From JAFAMS01 sp049520515 (GTDB lineage Bacteria > Vulcanimicrobiota > Vulcanimicrobiia > Vulcanimicrobiales > Vulcanimicrobiaceae): DNA of 64,000 bases. This document shows, piece after piece, positions 33,978 to 42,008 of this stretch. Position 1 is the stretch's first letter, and each line of letters starts with the position of its first letter. The position numbers and the translations under genes are program-made. Where the stretch lies: contig JBEKPS010000006.1 in the NCBI GenBank assembly GCA_049520515.1, forward strand, positions 124,001 through 188,000. Direction: 5' to 3'. A model generated the notes under the pieces. The model did no database searches, was not told the origin of the DNA, and saw only the letters and a program-made list of their open reading frames with translations.

Positions 33978-34646
33978 TTAGGTATCATGCGAACGAGGAG
34001 CGGCGTCGGCATAGCGGCGGACGAGAACATCGAGGTTCGTGAGTGCGGTACCAACCACAACAGCGCTCGCTCCATGAGCAAACGCACTAGCCGCTTGCGC
34101 GGGGGAGGCGACACCTCCTTCGCAGATCGTGAAGGCACCGAGAAGTGCGATTGCCCGCACGAGGTCAAGTGCCGGGAGCGGCGTTCCGCGGGTCTCGTCC
34201 GTATAACCGCACAGCGTCGTAGCGAGCGCATCGGCGCCGTCGCTCAGCGCCGCGCGCGCATCCTCGATGCGTGCGCAGTCCGCAAACGCGATGCCGCCGC
34301 GCGCGTGAATCGACGCAATCGCATCGGCAACGGTGCTGCCGTCGCTGCGTTGTCGGCTCGTCGCATCCAAAGCGACGACGGTTGCGCCTGAGCTTAAGAC
34401 GTTTTCCACATCAGACAACGTCGCCGTAATATATGGCGCATAACCATCGACGACGTGCTTGATCAAACCAACAATCGGCGTCTGCGGAAGGCGGCCGCGG
34501 ACGGCACTGATGCGCTCGGCGCCCTCGATTCGGACTGCGACGGCCCCGTTCTCGACCGCGCACGCCGCCATCGCGGCGATAATCGACGGATCGTCGAGCG
34601 CGGAGCCGCTCGGGGGCTGGATCGAGACGATCAACCCTCGCAACAC
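33978..34646 (-). CDS. nanE: N-acylglucosamine-6-phosphate 2-epimerase (NanE)
   Basis: 222-residue TIM-barrel enzyme converting ManNAc-6-phosphate to GlcNAc-6-phosphate. Family marks are VSIQPPSGSALDDPSIIAAMA, AVAVRIEG, GLIKH near 61-65 (with the catalytic Lys), VALDATSRQR and FAICEGG-like TICEGGVASP. GTG start at 34646, eight bases after the BadF-type kinase stop. Together with that kinase it suggests use of ManNAc or sialic acid, or GlcNAc recycling. No nanA aldolase or sialic acid transporter is in the window. The substitution near the catalytic Glu was not checked in detail. Confidence 0.87.
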   Translation of the reverse strand: MLRGLIVSIQPPSGSALDDPSIIAAMAACAVENGAVAVRIEGAERISAVRGRLPQTPIVGLIKHVVDGYAPYITATLSDVENVLSSGATVVALDATSRQRSDGSTVADAIASIHARGGIAFADCARIEDARAALSDGADALATTLCGYTDETRGTPLPALDLVRAIALLGAFTICEGGVASPAQAASAFAHGASAVVVGTALTNLDVLVRRYADAAPRSHDT

Positions 34647-34654
34647 CCCAAGCT

Positions 34655-35563
34655 TCAGATGTCTGCTCCTTCCTTATATGCGAGGAGTAATGCGCCGCCG
34701 GCCGGATCGGTGTGCGACGGAACGACCTGCGCTTCGGGAAGCACGAGCCCGATCTGTTCGGTCGCCCGGGCTCGGAACCAGTCCGACTCAAACATGCCAC
34801 CGCAAAGTGCGACCTCGATTGCGCCGGCTATACCCAGGCGACTCGCGCATGTCGCGGCCAGCGCGCCGAGCGCGTGCGCGGCGTGAAGGGTCACAGACCC
34901 CGCCTCCGGGTCGCCCGCCTGTGCCGCAACGACCACGGGTTTTGCGAACGACGCCAGCGTCTTGCGGTCGATAACTCCAGTATAAAAGCCGCGCGCGACC
35001 GTGCGCAAACTCGGCAGCTCGAAGAACCGCTGCGCAGCGCCGACTAACTCACTGCTGCGTCCCGCATCTTCGGAATGCATCGCCGATGCGAGCGCGTCGC
35101 GTGCGATCACGAACGCGCTTCCCTCGTCGCCGAAGAGAAATCCCCAACCGCCGACCGTTGTTTCGTTGCCACGCACATCGCGACCGTAGGCAACCGAACC
35201 GGTTCCGGCAATCACTACAATACCGTCGCGGAGCTCGAAGGCGCCGGCGTGCGCGATGCGCGCATCGTGGACGTACGAAACGCGGCGCGCACGCAGTAGC
35301 GGCGCGAGGCCGTGAATCACGCCTTCGTACCCGCTGATGCCGGCGACGATCGCTTCGAATTCCGAATCCGCCGGTAGTTTCGCATCCACGAGCGCGGCTG
35401 CAATTGCACCTTCGAGCGCACGTGCAAAGCGCGGCGAGTCCGGAGCTTGTCCGATGTGATCGCACGGACCAGCAACACCACGCCCGAGAATCGTCTTGTG
35501 CTCGTCCGCGACAACGGCGATCGTCGAGCTTTGTCCCCCGTCGATCCCCGCAAAGAGCTTCAC
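34655..35563 (-). CDS. N-acetylglucosamine kinase-like (BadF/BadG/BcrA ATPase family)
   Basis: 302-residue ASKHA-fold kinase. GIDGGQSSTIAVVAD (6-20) is the phosphate 1 loop, VIAGTGSVAYGRD the phosphate 2 loop, GGWGFLFGDEGSAF the diagnostic motif of GlcNAc kinases (NAGK), and ALCGGMFESD the adenosine region. It should phosphorylate an amino sugar, feeding NanE. GTG at 35563 overlaps the stop of the upstream oxidoreductase by four bases; a longer frame to 35791 would overlap it by over 200 bases and was rejected. Confidence 0.85.
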   Translation of the reverse strand: MKLFAGIDGGQSSTIAVVADEHKTILGRGVAGPCDHIGQAPDSPRFARALEGAIAAALVDAKLPADSEFEAIVAGISGYEGVIHGLAPLLRARRVSYVHDARIAHAGAFELRDGIVVIAGTGSVAYGRDVRGNETTVGGWGFLFGDEGSAFVIARDALASAMHSEDAGRSSELVGAAQRFFELPSLRTVARGFYTGVIDRKTLASFAKPVVVAAQAGDPEAGSVTLHAAHALGALAATCASRLGIAGAIEVALCGGMFESDWFRARATEQIGLVLPEAQVVPSHTDPAGGALLLAYKEGADI

Positions 35564-36909
35564 GAACGCCGCAGATCGACGCCGGCGGCAATGAGCTGGT
35601 CGCGCAACATCTTGGTGTCGAGATGTCGAAACGGGACGTGGCTTTTCACTGACATCGCGGCCGCCGTTCCCGCACCTTGTCCAAGCGTCATGACCGTCGG
35701 CGTCAAACGCGTCGTCGCGTGCGCTTCGTGTGAAGTCGAGATGCAGCGACCCGCGACGATGAGATCGTCGACGTCGAGCGGGACAAGACATCGATACGGA
35801 ATCTCGTACGCGCTGCCTTTCGGCAAACGAACGGTCGTCGTTCCCGAGCCTTTGGGATTGTGAATGTCGATCGGATACGCGCTGCGCGCGATTGCATCCG
35901 GAAAACGCCGCGCTTCGAGCACATCGTTTGCCGTCAACGTGTACTCGCCGACGATGCGCCGTGATTCGCGAATCCCGATTTGCGTCGCCGTCGCCGCAAG
36001 CCGCGCGCTCTTGAAACCCGGAACGCGCGTGCGAAAGAATCGCAGCAGCTCCATCACTTGCGCACGGGATTCGACCTCGGCGCGTGTCAAATCGTCCGGG
36101 TCGAGCGGATCGATGTCGACGACGCGCGACATGTTCACCGTCAGCTCGTCGGGATACGGTGTTGCAAACAGCGACACGAGCTCGCGCTTGACGGTGACCT
36201 CGCCGCTCTCTAAAGCTTCTTGCCAGATCCGGTAGAGCCCGGCAATCGCCGTCATACGCTCGGGCGTGCGCTCGTGCGTTTTCAGGGACGTGCGCATCTC
36301 TTCCGGATAGCGCCGAACGTACGTGGAGAGCTCCTCCATGTCGACGTGACTCAAGCGAAACATCATCGTCGCCGGCTGCACGTTGCCGCGAAGCGCCGTT
36401 TCTTGCATCCGCACTCCGGCCGAAGCCGCAACGAATGCATCGGCCGTCGCGTCGATCGTGCGCCCGGCGAGAATTTCACGCACGCCGCCGACGGTCGCAA
36501 ATCGCGCCCCGCGAACACGGCCGTGTTCGTCGCGCACGGCTTCGAGAAAATAGGCGTGCAGCAACAAGCGCACGCCGGCTTCGCGCATCATCTCGAACAG
36601 CAATGCCTTGTGCATTTCGGGATCGAACGGCGTAATCGAATCGACATAGTCGCTCGAATCAGGGATGTGTCCGGGCGATGCTCCCATCGCCATCAGGCGC
36701 TCGACGATCTCTTGCGCGATGCCGCCGACGATGCGGTCGGAACCGGAATGAAACGTCATCCACGGCCCCACCATCGAAGCGGTCGCCGTCCCGCCCAGAA
36801 ACCCATAGCGCTCGACCAGGAGGACGCGACTGCCTCCACGCGCCGCCGCTAGTGCCGCCGCGCAGCCGGCGTTGCCGCCGCCGACGACCAGGACGTCGCA
36901 TTGTTCCAT
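35560..36909 (-). CDS. FAD-dependent oxidoreductase (FAD_oxidored family)
   Basis: 449-residue flavoprotein. VLVVGGGNAGCAAALAAARGG (6-26) binds the FAD ADP part, ERYGFLGGTAT follows, and the end has LIVAGRCISTSHEAHATTRLTPTVMTLGQGAGTAAA, the closing FAD-binding block of this family. It probably oxidises a sugar or sugar-like compound, a role suggested only by its place as first gene of an operon with an amino-sugar kinase and nanE. A hairpin overlaps its ribosome site. Not related to the CrtI-like protein at 10 kb. Substrate unknown. Confidence 0.85.
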   Translation of the reverse strand: MEQCDVLVVGGGNAGCAAALAAARGGSRVLLVERYGFLGGTATASMVGPWMTFHSGSDRIVGGIAQEIVERLMAMGASPGHIPDSSDYVDSITPFDPEMHKALLFEMMREAGVRLLLHAYFLEAVRDEHGRVRGARFATVGGVREILAGRTIDATADAFVAASAGVRMQETALRGNVQPATMMFRLSHVDMEELSTYVRRYPEEMRTSLKTHERTPERMTAIAGLYRIWQEALESGEVTVKRELVSLFATPYPDELTVNMSRVVDIDPLDPDDLTRAEVESRAQVMELLRFFRTRVPGFKSARLAATATQIGIRESRRIVGEYTLTANDVLEARRFPDAIARSAYPIDIHNPKGSGTTTVRLPKGSAYEIPYRCLVPLDVDDLIVAGRCISTSHEAHATTRLTPTVMTLGQGAGTAAAMSVKSHVPFRHLDTKMLRDQLIAAGVDLRRS

Positions 36910-36913
36910 CGCC

Positions 36914-36930
36914 CGGTCCTTCGTGGACCG
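36914..36930 (-). promoter_or_regulatory. Hairpin overlapping the ribosome site of the amino-sugar operon
   Basis: On the minus strand CGGTCC pairs with GGACCG around a 5-base loop, directly before ATG 36909. The AAGGA Shine-Dalgarno seven bases from the start spans the loop and 3' arm, so folding would limit ribosome access. It might also be a weak terminator of the upstream HTH gene, but no U-run follows. Confidence 0.4.
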
Positions 36931-36945
36931 CGCTCAGCTTTCTAG

Positions 36946-37827
36946 CTAATCCCTTTCGAACACCAAACCGACGATTGCCGCAATCGCACGAGCGGTTTCC
37001 AGCTCGATGCGTGAGAATTTGCGTGGAGCGGTCCACAGCGCCCCAAGAAGCGCGCGCAACACGTCGCCCTCACGAATGGCCACGGCCAGCGAACTGCGCG
37101 CCGACCATTTAGAATCCGTGCTCGCAAATTGTTTCACCGACAACTGCCACGATTTCACAACGTTCTGATTCTCATCTGCGATAGCCAGGATTTGGATGTT
37201 GTGCTTGCGACCGAGCAATTCGTCCTCGCTCGGCATCGACTCGATGATCCCAACGTGATCCTTTGGTAAGTCGGCATGCGCATCCCAGAACATGCGATGC
37301 ATTGAATTGCAAACATGCCGCGCGTGCCAGCCCGTCGCGAAGCCGAGAGGACTGCCGTCGTTTTGAATCGTCGCGATCGTCGCATAGTCGGGCTGTAATA
37401 CTGCGTTCATTGAGTCGGCAGCGACCGTCACAATCTGGTCGAAATCCGAAGCGACGATAACGCGCCGCACGAGTCCCGGTATGGCGGACAATACGGACGA
37501 CGCCGCCGTTTCGGTTCGCTCGCGCAATTCATCCAGCGCTTGCGCTTCGGGCAGCGCGAGACGATAGAGCTCCATGCGATCGTCGAAATCCAAGCACAAC
37601 GCCTCCGCGATACGTTGGACGAAGTCAAGAGAGACGCGCCGATCGCCGCGACCCGATTCGAACAGCTCGTACCAATTGAGCGAAACGGCCGCAAGCTCCG
37701 CGACTTCGGCTTGGCTGGCGCCCTCGCGCAGGCGCGGGCGCCGGTTGCCGATGTCCGTCCCGTGCAGCCGCCTGCGTCGCTCGACGAGGAACGCCTTGAG
37801 CTCCACCCGGCGCCGGGCGCCGTGCAT
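36946..37827 (-). CDS. HTH regulator with GAF-like sensor (paralogue 2)
   Basis: 293-residue regulator. N-terminal XRE-type HTH (about 30-85: ASQAEVAELAAVSLNWYELFESGRGDRRVS), as in MmyB-like regulators, then a helix linker (ALPEAQALDELRERTETAA) and a GAF-like domain from about 115 to 285 ending SRIELETARAIAAIVGLVFE. Ligand unknown; GAF domains bind small molecules or cofactors. The first 30 residues differ from its paralogue. ATG overlaps the upstream paralogue stop by one base (TAATG), so the pair are coupled and may form heterodimers. Confidence 0.78.
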   Translation of the reverse strand: MHGARRRVELKAFLVERRRRLHGTDIGNRRPRLREGASQAEVAELAAVSLNWYELFESGRGDRRVSLDFVQRIAEALCLDFDDRMELYRLALPEAQALDELRERTETAASSVLSAIPGLVRRVIVASDFDQIVTVAADSMNAVLQPDYATIATIQNDGSPLGFATGWHARHVCNSMHRMFWDAHADLPKDHVGIIESMPSEDELLGRKHNIQILAIADENQNVVKSWQLSVKQFASTDSKWSARSSLAVAIREGDVLRALLGALWTAPRKFSRIELETARAIAAIVGLVFERD

Positions 37828-38573
37828 TAGCTAGGCTCGAATTTCGAAAAAACGACCTCGCCGATGGCTGCGACCGCGAGCGACATCTCTTGCTCGACGC
37901 GTGAGAATGTCCGCGGAGTCGCCCAAAATACTCCAAGCAATCCGGAAAGCACTTCGCCGCGTCGGACGGCAACCGTCATCGAGCTGCGCGCGCCCAAAAT
38001 GCCTCCGTCCCCGTCGGCAATCTCCTCGATTGCAACGTGACCTCGCGGAAGATCGAAATAGGCGTCCCAAAAAGCGCGATACACCTCTTCAGAAACGAAC
38101 GGCGCACGCGGCCCAAGGGCAACTCCCCGCAGCCTATCGTTTTCCTGCACGGCAGCAACCGTCGCGAGATCGGGTCCGAGCGCCCTTTGCATGGCGTCGG
38201 CCGAGAAGCGCACCGTCTCATGAAGATCGGCAGCCACGATGACGTTACGGACCAAAACCGGTACCGTATGCAAGACCGCGAGCGCTACTGTCTCTGCGCG
38301 CTCTCGAATCTGATCGAGCGCGCGTCCCTCCGGCAGTGCCAGCCGAAAGAGTTCGAGCCGATCTTTAAAATCGAGCCGAAGCACCTGCGCGATCCGTTCG
38401 ACAAAATCAACCGAAACGTGTCGATCACCGCGTCCCGATTCGAAAAGCTCGTACCAGTTCAGCGAAACTTCCGACAGCTCCGCAAGCTCCGCTTGACTGA
38501 GGCCGCGTTTCCTTCGCCCCCGGATGCGAAATCCAAAGTCCTCTGCTCGAAGCTTTTTGCGCCTCTGAATCAA
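37827..38573 (-). CDS. HTH regulator with GAF-like sensor (paralogue 1)
   Basis: 248-residue paralogue of the next gene: HTH at about 15-70 (LSQAELAELSEVSLNWYELFESGRGDRHVS), the same ALPEGRALDQIRERAET linker and a GAF-like domain (about 90-245) ending SRVEQEMSLAVAAIGEVVF. Start TTG at 38573 is the first possible; no good ribosome site is seen. It is transcribed away from an AT-rich 427-base spacer holding two perfect inverted repeats, which are candidate autoregulatory operators. The repeated gene arose by tandem duplication. Confidence 0.78.
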   Translation of the reverse strand: MIQRRKKLRAEDFGFRIRGRRKRGLSQAELAELSEVSLNWYELFESGRGDRHVSVDFVERIAQVLRLDFKDRLELFRLALPEGRALDQIRERAETVALAVLHTVPVLVRNVIVAADLHETVRFSADAMQRALGPDLATVAAVQENDRLRGVALGPRAPFVSEEVYRAFWDAYFDLPRGHVAIEEIADGDGGILGARSSMTVAVRRGEVLSGLLGVFWATPRTFSRVEQEMSLAVAAIGEVVFSKFEPS

Positions 38574-38657
38574 AAAGATTTTCAGCGCGCGTCTTCGTTG
38601 TCCAGAATCGCTTTCCGTAATGGTTCTTTACTTCTATTAACGCGCGAAACGTCCGTC

Positions 38658-38672
38658 CACACTTTTAGTGTG
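38658..38672. promoter_or_regulatory. Perfect inverted repeat, candidate operator
   Basis: CACACT-TTT-AGTGTG, 6-bp arms around TTT, 85 bases upstream of the TTG start of the HTH gene. Spacing and size fit a dimeric HTH protein. Unproven. Confidence 0.45.
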
Positions 38673-38683
38673 CAGTGTAGACA

Positions 38684-38713
38684 TCGACTTTTTCTGCACA
38701 AAAACGATATAAT
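38684..38713 (+). promoter_or_regulatory. Candidate sigma-70-like promoter
   Basis: TCGACT at 38684-38689 (four of six to TTGACA), 18-base spacer, then a perfect TATAAT at 38708-38713 on the plus strand. It points to the SARP-like gene almost 290 bases away, so a long leader would result, or it may drive something unrecognised. Confidence 0.3.
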
Positions 38714-38837
38714 TATCAAAGACATTCAGCGTCCGTACTATTAGTCGAGTAGTCGTCGACAGCGTCTGCATCATATTGCTTTCTCATGCAATGCAAGCGT
38801 GTCGAAGCCTTTAGAAATCAGGCTTTCGCGGCCGTTG

Positions 38838-38853
38838 ATCAGGACTTCCTGAT
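38838..38853. promoter_or_regulatory. Perfect 7-bp inverted repeat, candidate operator
   Basis: ATCAGGA-CT-TCCTGAT, perfect 7-bp arms. An extra half-site ATCAGG lies at 38817-38822, 21 bases upstream (about two helical turns). Central in the divergent spacer. Confidence 0.5.
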
Positions 38854-39000
38854 TCAATTTACCATTTGAAATTATCCATTACGTGCGCTGAATCACGCAT
38901 TCTTTTTGCACACTGCCGGGTGTAGCAAGAATCTGCGGAGATTGGTAACCTTTCCTAACGAGGGGTACCCTCATGTCCCATGTCAGAACGACAGGTTTAG

Positions 39001-39759
39001 TTGATTGATCGCGCCGCAGCCGATTTAGCCGCGATCAACGTAGAGATTTTTCGAGGCCGGGTTTCGCGAAATAGCACGCCGTGCCGGCTTCGCGAGCGCG
39101 AACTCGAATTGATCGTCGCGCTCGTTTCCCTTCATTCTCCGCTTCCACGCGATACGTTGCTCGAACATCTGTGGCCCGGAGTCGTCAGGGAGCGCGCAGC
39201 ACCCACATTGCGGACCACGGTCCATCGTTTGCGACGTTGCATCGGCGAGCACACGACGATCGTGCACGAAGGCGGCTACCGTCTCGGCGACCACGTTCGC
39301 GTCGACGTTCGAGACGCAGAAGAAACCGTGCGAGTGTCCCGAGCTTTACCTGACGCCGAAGGTCCGCGGCGCGAACATATCGAGCGTCTATTCAGGTCGG
39401 TCGACGTCGATCTTCCGTACGTGTACGACACGTGGACGTGGTTCAGTAAGGTCAAACCGCGCTTAGTCGAGCTTCGCCGCGCTTGCGGCCTACTTTTGAT
39501 CGACACCGATCTCCAGGCCCTCCACTATTCAGCGGCGATCGAAGTCGCTGAGAGGCTACTGACGTTCGACCAACTCGATACATCGATCGTCGCGATAATC
39601 GCACGGGCTTACATCGAAGGCGGGAAACCCTTCGAGGCAAAGCGCCGCGTCCGGCACCATGCAAAATTTCTCGCTCAAGAGTATGGTTCGAAGCTACCTC
39701 TCGGTGTGCTACGCCTTGTTGGAGAGGACGACTTCTACGATTCAGCCAGCTCGTCGTAG
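39001..39759 (+). CDS. SARP-like transcriptional regulator (winged helix plus BTAD-like)
   Basis: 252-residue regulator. The first 100 residues are an OmpR-type winged helix (RERELELIVALVSLHSPLPRDTLLEHLWPGV, TLRTTVHRLRRCIGEHTTIVHEGGYRL) and the rest a helical repeat domain (ALHYSAAIEVAERLLTFDQLDTSIVAIIARAYIEGG) like the bacterial transcriptional activator domain. Same architecture as the C-terminal part of the large regulator at 55.1 kb. TTG at 39001 is preceded directly by an in-frame TAG, so it is the earliest start. Target unknown. Last 25 bases overlap the convergent dipeptidase gene. Confidence 0.8.
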   Translation: MIDRAAADLAAINVEIFRGRVSRNSTPCRLRERELELIVALVSLHSPLPRDTLLEHLWPGVVRERAAPTLRTTVHRLRRCIGEHTTIVHEGGYRLGDHVRVDVRDAEETVRVSRALPDAEGPRREHIERLFRSVDVDLPYVYDTWTWFSKVKPRLVELRRACGLLLIDTDLQALHYSAAIEVAERLLTFDQLDTSIVAIIARAYIEGGKPFEAKRRVRHHAKFLAQEYGSKLPLGVLRLVGEDDFYDSASSS

Positions 39760-41123
39760 AGATAGACGAGCGTCTCAATCCCGCCGTAAAACTGAGTCAG
39801 CGTAAATTTCTCGTTGGGCGCGTGCGTTGCGTCGTCGGGAAGCCCGACGCCGATCAGTACTTGCGGCATGTGCAGAATCTTGTCGAACGACGACACGGGG
39901 CCGATCGTTCCGCCGGAGCCGATGAACACCGGCTTCTTTCCGAAGCCGCGTTCCATCGCGCGCGCTGCCGCGGCAACCGCCGGATGATCGCGCGACGTAA
40001 CGACCGCACTCGTGTCGCCGCCGTCTTCGATCTCGACGCGTACGCCGCTCGGCACAACCTTATTGAGATAGTCGCGCACGACGCGGCGAACGTGCTCCGG
40101 GTCTTGGCTGCCGACGAGTCGCGCGGTAAGTTTCGCGCGTGCCCATGACGGGATGATCGTTTTCGTACCTTTGCCCTGATAGCCGCCCCAAATGCCGTTG
40201 ATCTCGAGCGTCGGGCGGTACCACGCGCGCTCGAGCGGCTTGCGATCGACCTCACCGCCTCTGAGCGCCGGAACGCCGAAGGTGCGCGCTTCGGCGGCTT
40301 CGTCGTAGGGAAGCGATTCGACGTCGTGCTTTGCATCTGCGGAAAGCTCCGGAACGCCGTCATAAAATCCAGGAACGACGACGCGGCCGCGTTCGTCTTT
40401 GAGCGGCGCCAACATCTGCGCAAGCGCTTCAATCGGATTCTTGATGATGCCGCCGAAGAGTCCCGAGTGCATATCGCCCTTGGGGCCTTGCACCAGAATC
40501 TCCCAATGGACGAGTCCGCGTAGTGCGATCGTCAATGACGGAACGTCTTCGGCAAAGACGGCCGTATCAGAGATGATCGCGAGGTCGCACGCGAGCAGCT
40601 CGCGATGCGCATCGAGGAACGCCTCGAAGTTCGGCGAGCCGATCTCTTCTTCTCCCTCGACGACGACCTTGACGTTGACCGGCAACCGTCCGCGTTCGCG
40701 CAGATGTGCTTCGATCGCGGCCACGTGCATCATCACTTGACCCTTGTCGTCGACCGTGCCACGTCCGTAGATGTTGCCATCGCGCACGTGCGCTTCGAAC
40801 GGCGGGCTCTTCCAAAGCTCGAGCGGATCGACGGGTTGTACGTCATAGTGCCCATAGACGAGAATCGTCGGTTTCCCCGGTGCGCCGAGCCACTCACCGT
40901 ATGCAACCGGATTCCCGTTTGTTTCTAGAACGTCGCCGCGCTGCATGCCGGCTGCCTGCATCCGCTCGACCAACGCTTGGGCGCAACGGCGGACGTCTTC
41001 CCGATAAGCCGGGTCGGCAGAGATCGACGGGATTGCGACGAGCTTCTTTAGCTCGTCGACGTACCGATCACGCTCTGCGCGAACGTAGGTGATGAGGGAC
41101 GACTTTTCGCCTAGCGTCGACAT
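39735..41123 (-). CDS. M20 family dipeptidase (CNDP/PepV-like)
   Basis: 462-residue metallopeptidase. Metal motifs are VYGHYDVQPVDP, GRGTVDDKGQVMMH and VEGEEEIGSPN, with the bridging Asp in VDD and catalytic Glu in EGEEE; the lid carries LRGLVHWEILVQGPKGDMHSGLFGG, standard for dipeptidases of the M20 group. Cytoplasmic, degrading dipeptides or acylated amino acids. ATG at 41123 chosen since it begins in the usual way (YVRAERDRYVDELKKLVAIPS); an ATG at 41177 is also in frame. A short possible gene overlaps its start. Confidence 0.86.
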   Translation of the reverse strand: MSTLGEKSSLITYVRAERDRYVDELKKLVAIPSISADPAYREDVRRCAQALVERMQAAGMQRGDVLETNGNPVAYGEWLGAPGKPTILVYGHYDVQPVDPLELWKSPPFEAHVRDGNIYGRGTVDDKGQVMMHVAAIEAHLRERGRLPVNVKVVVEGEEEIGSPNFEAFLDAHRELLACDLAIISDTAVFAEDVPSLTIALRGLVHWEILVQGPKGDMHSGLFGGIIKNPIEALAQMLAPLKDERGRVVVPGFYDGVPELSADAKHDVESLPYDEAAEARTFGVPALRGGEVDRKPLERAWYRPTLEINGIWGGYQGKGTKTIIPSWARAKLTARLVGSQDPEHVRRVVRDYLNKVVPSGVRVEIEDGGDTSAVVTSRDHPAVAAAARAMERGFGKKPVFIGSGGTIGPVSSFDKILHMPQVLIGVGLPDDATHAPNEKFTLTQFYGGIETLVYLYDELAES

Positions 41124-41247
41124 GCTCCGGTGTTCCCTCGTCGCGACGAACGTCCTGGGGTTCAATGTCGACGTCATCGAGATCGATCCGGATGCGAAGT
41201 CGCAAGCCTGCGATCGTGAGACTAATATTGCTGCCGAGGTAACGCAT
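41068..41247 (-). CDS. Possible 59-residue gene between ABC permease and dipeptidase
   Basis: Frame of 59 codons whose ATG at 41247 overlaps the stop of the ABC permease by one base (TAATG), the same junction style used by the other genes of that operon. Product is basic with RLRIRIDLDDVDIEP and has no signal or membrane helix. It overlaps the dipeptidase start by 56 bases in another frame. The coding status is doubtful; the junction is the only positive sign. Confidence 0.25.
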   Translation of the reverse strand: MRYLGSNISLTIAGLRLRIRIDLDDVDIEPQDVRRDEGTPEHVDARRKVVPHHLRSRRA

Positions 41248-42008
41248 TAGGCTTCCATCCGTTTCCAAGCGTAAATTGCGACGATGCAGCTAACGACGAA
41301 GATCGTATAGACGAGCACGGTTTGCTCGTTGAACGTGAGCGGGAGGGGTGGCAATCCGAGCACGCCGACCTGAAAATCAACGTTCTCCGCATGCGTTTGC
41401 GGGAGATATGCCATCGGATTGAAGATGTTGAGCACGACGAGCAGTTTGCCGAGGATTCCGGGAAGGCTGAACGCGTCGAGGAGCGCGAGCATCCAAAAAA
41501 GAGCCCAGGACACGCCAATCATGGCGCGCGCACGGGCGCCGTTCCACGACGTCGCAACCTCGACCAGGCCGTACCACATCAGCGGCACGGCCAGCGCCCG
41601 TAGCAAAGTTGGCCACGCCGAAACGTCGAAAACGACGTGCAGACGCGGGATTGCATCGAGCGTCGCAACCGTCACGACGATTAGGAGTGCGAACGCCAGC
41701 AAGATTGCGGCGACATCGACGGCGATGTATTGGAGTGCAATGCGCACCCGCGCGACCGGGCGCGTCCACATGTACGGAAGGTGGCTGTAATCGCGACTGA
41801 GCGTACCGGCTACCAGCGTCGCCATGATGCACGCGAACCACGACGCGCCGAGTAGGACGATGGTGACAGGGACCGCGATCTGCGAAGAATCGCCGGAGAT
41901 CTGCGGCGCGAGCCGCACGGTCGTCACTGCGATCAGGCCGATGAGCACGACTGCCAGCGAAAACCAGCCGAGACGGTGGCGCGCCGCGAGAAGCTCGACG
42001 TAATACAT
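41247..42008 (-). CDS. ABC-2 type permease (second copy)
   Basis: 253-residue membrane protein with about six helices, paralogous to the preceding gene: both begin MYYVE-L and end in a WKRM-A motif, and share the DYSHLPYMWTRPVARVRIALQY block corresponding to DGAHLAYMWTKPVSRERIAFSY. Probably a half-transporter pairing with its paralogue and the upstream ATPase. ATG overlaps the preceding stop (TGATG). Substrate unknown; a GntR-regulated set like this (YtrA type) often exports antibiotics or lipids. Confidence 0.75.
   Translation of the reverse strand: MYYVELLAARHRLGWFSLAVVLIGLIAVTTVRLAPQISGDSSQIAVPVTIVLLGASWFACIMATLVAGTLSRDYSHLPYMWTRPVARVRIALQYIAVDVAAILLAFALLIVVTVATLDAIPRLHVVFDVSAWPTLLRALAVPLMWYGLVEVATSWNGARARAMIGVSWALFWMLALLDAFSLPGILGKLLVVLNIFNPMAYLPQTHAENVDFQVGVLGLPPLPLTFNEQTVLVYTIFVVSCIVAIYAWKRMEA

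Larger units (their letters stand above)
38574..39000. other. AT-rich divergent intergenic region without a gene
   Basis: 427 bases between the HTH pair (minus) and the SARP-like regulator (plus). It is visibly richer in A/T than its surroundings. Contains the inverted repeats listed separately, a TATAAT at 38708-38713, a TAAC pair spaced 10 bases (38946-38949 and 38956-38959) and the palindrome GGGTACCC at 38963-38970. No open frame with coding character and no RNA gene recognised. Confidence 0.7.

Noticed and set aside
30538..34042. Several long plus-strand open frames opposite ctaE, ctaD and ctaC
   Set aside because: Mirror frames of GC-rich genes, Arg/His/Asp-rich translations without families.
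38037..38744. 235-codon plus-strand open frame
   Set aside because: Lies antisense to the HTH-GAF gene and runs into the AT-rich spacer; no domain or ribosome site.
38963..38970. GGGTACCC palindrome as operator
   Set aside because: Only 8 bases and flanks do not extend the symmetry; likely chance.
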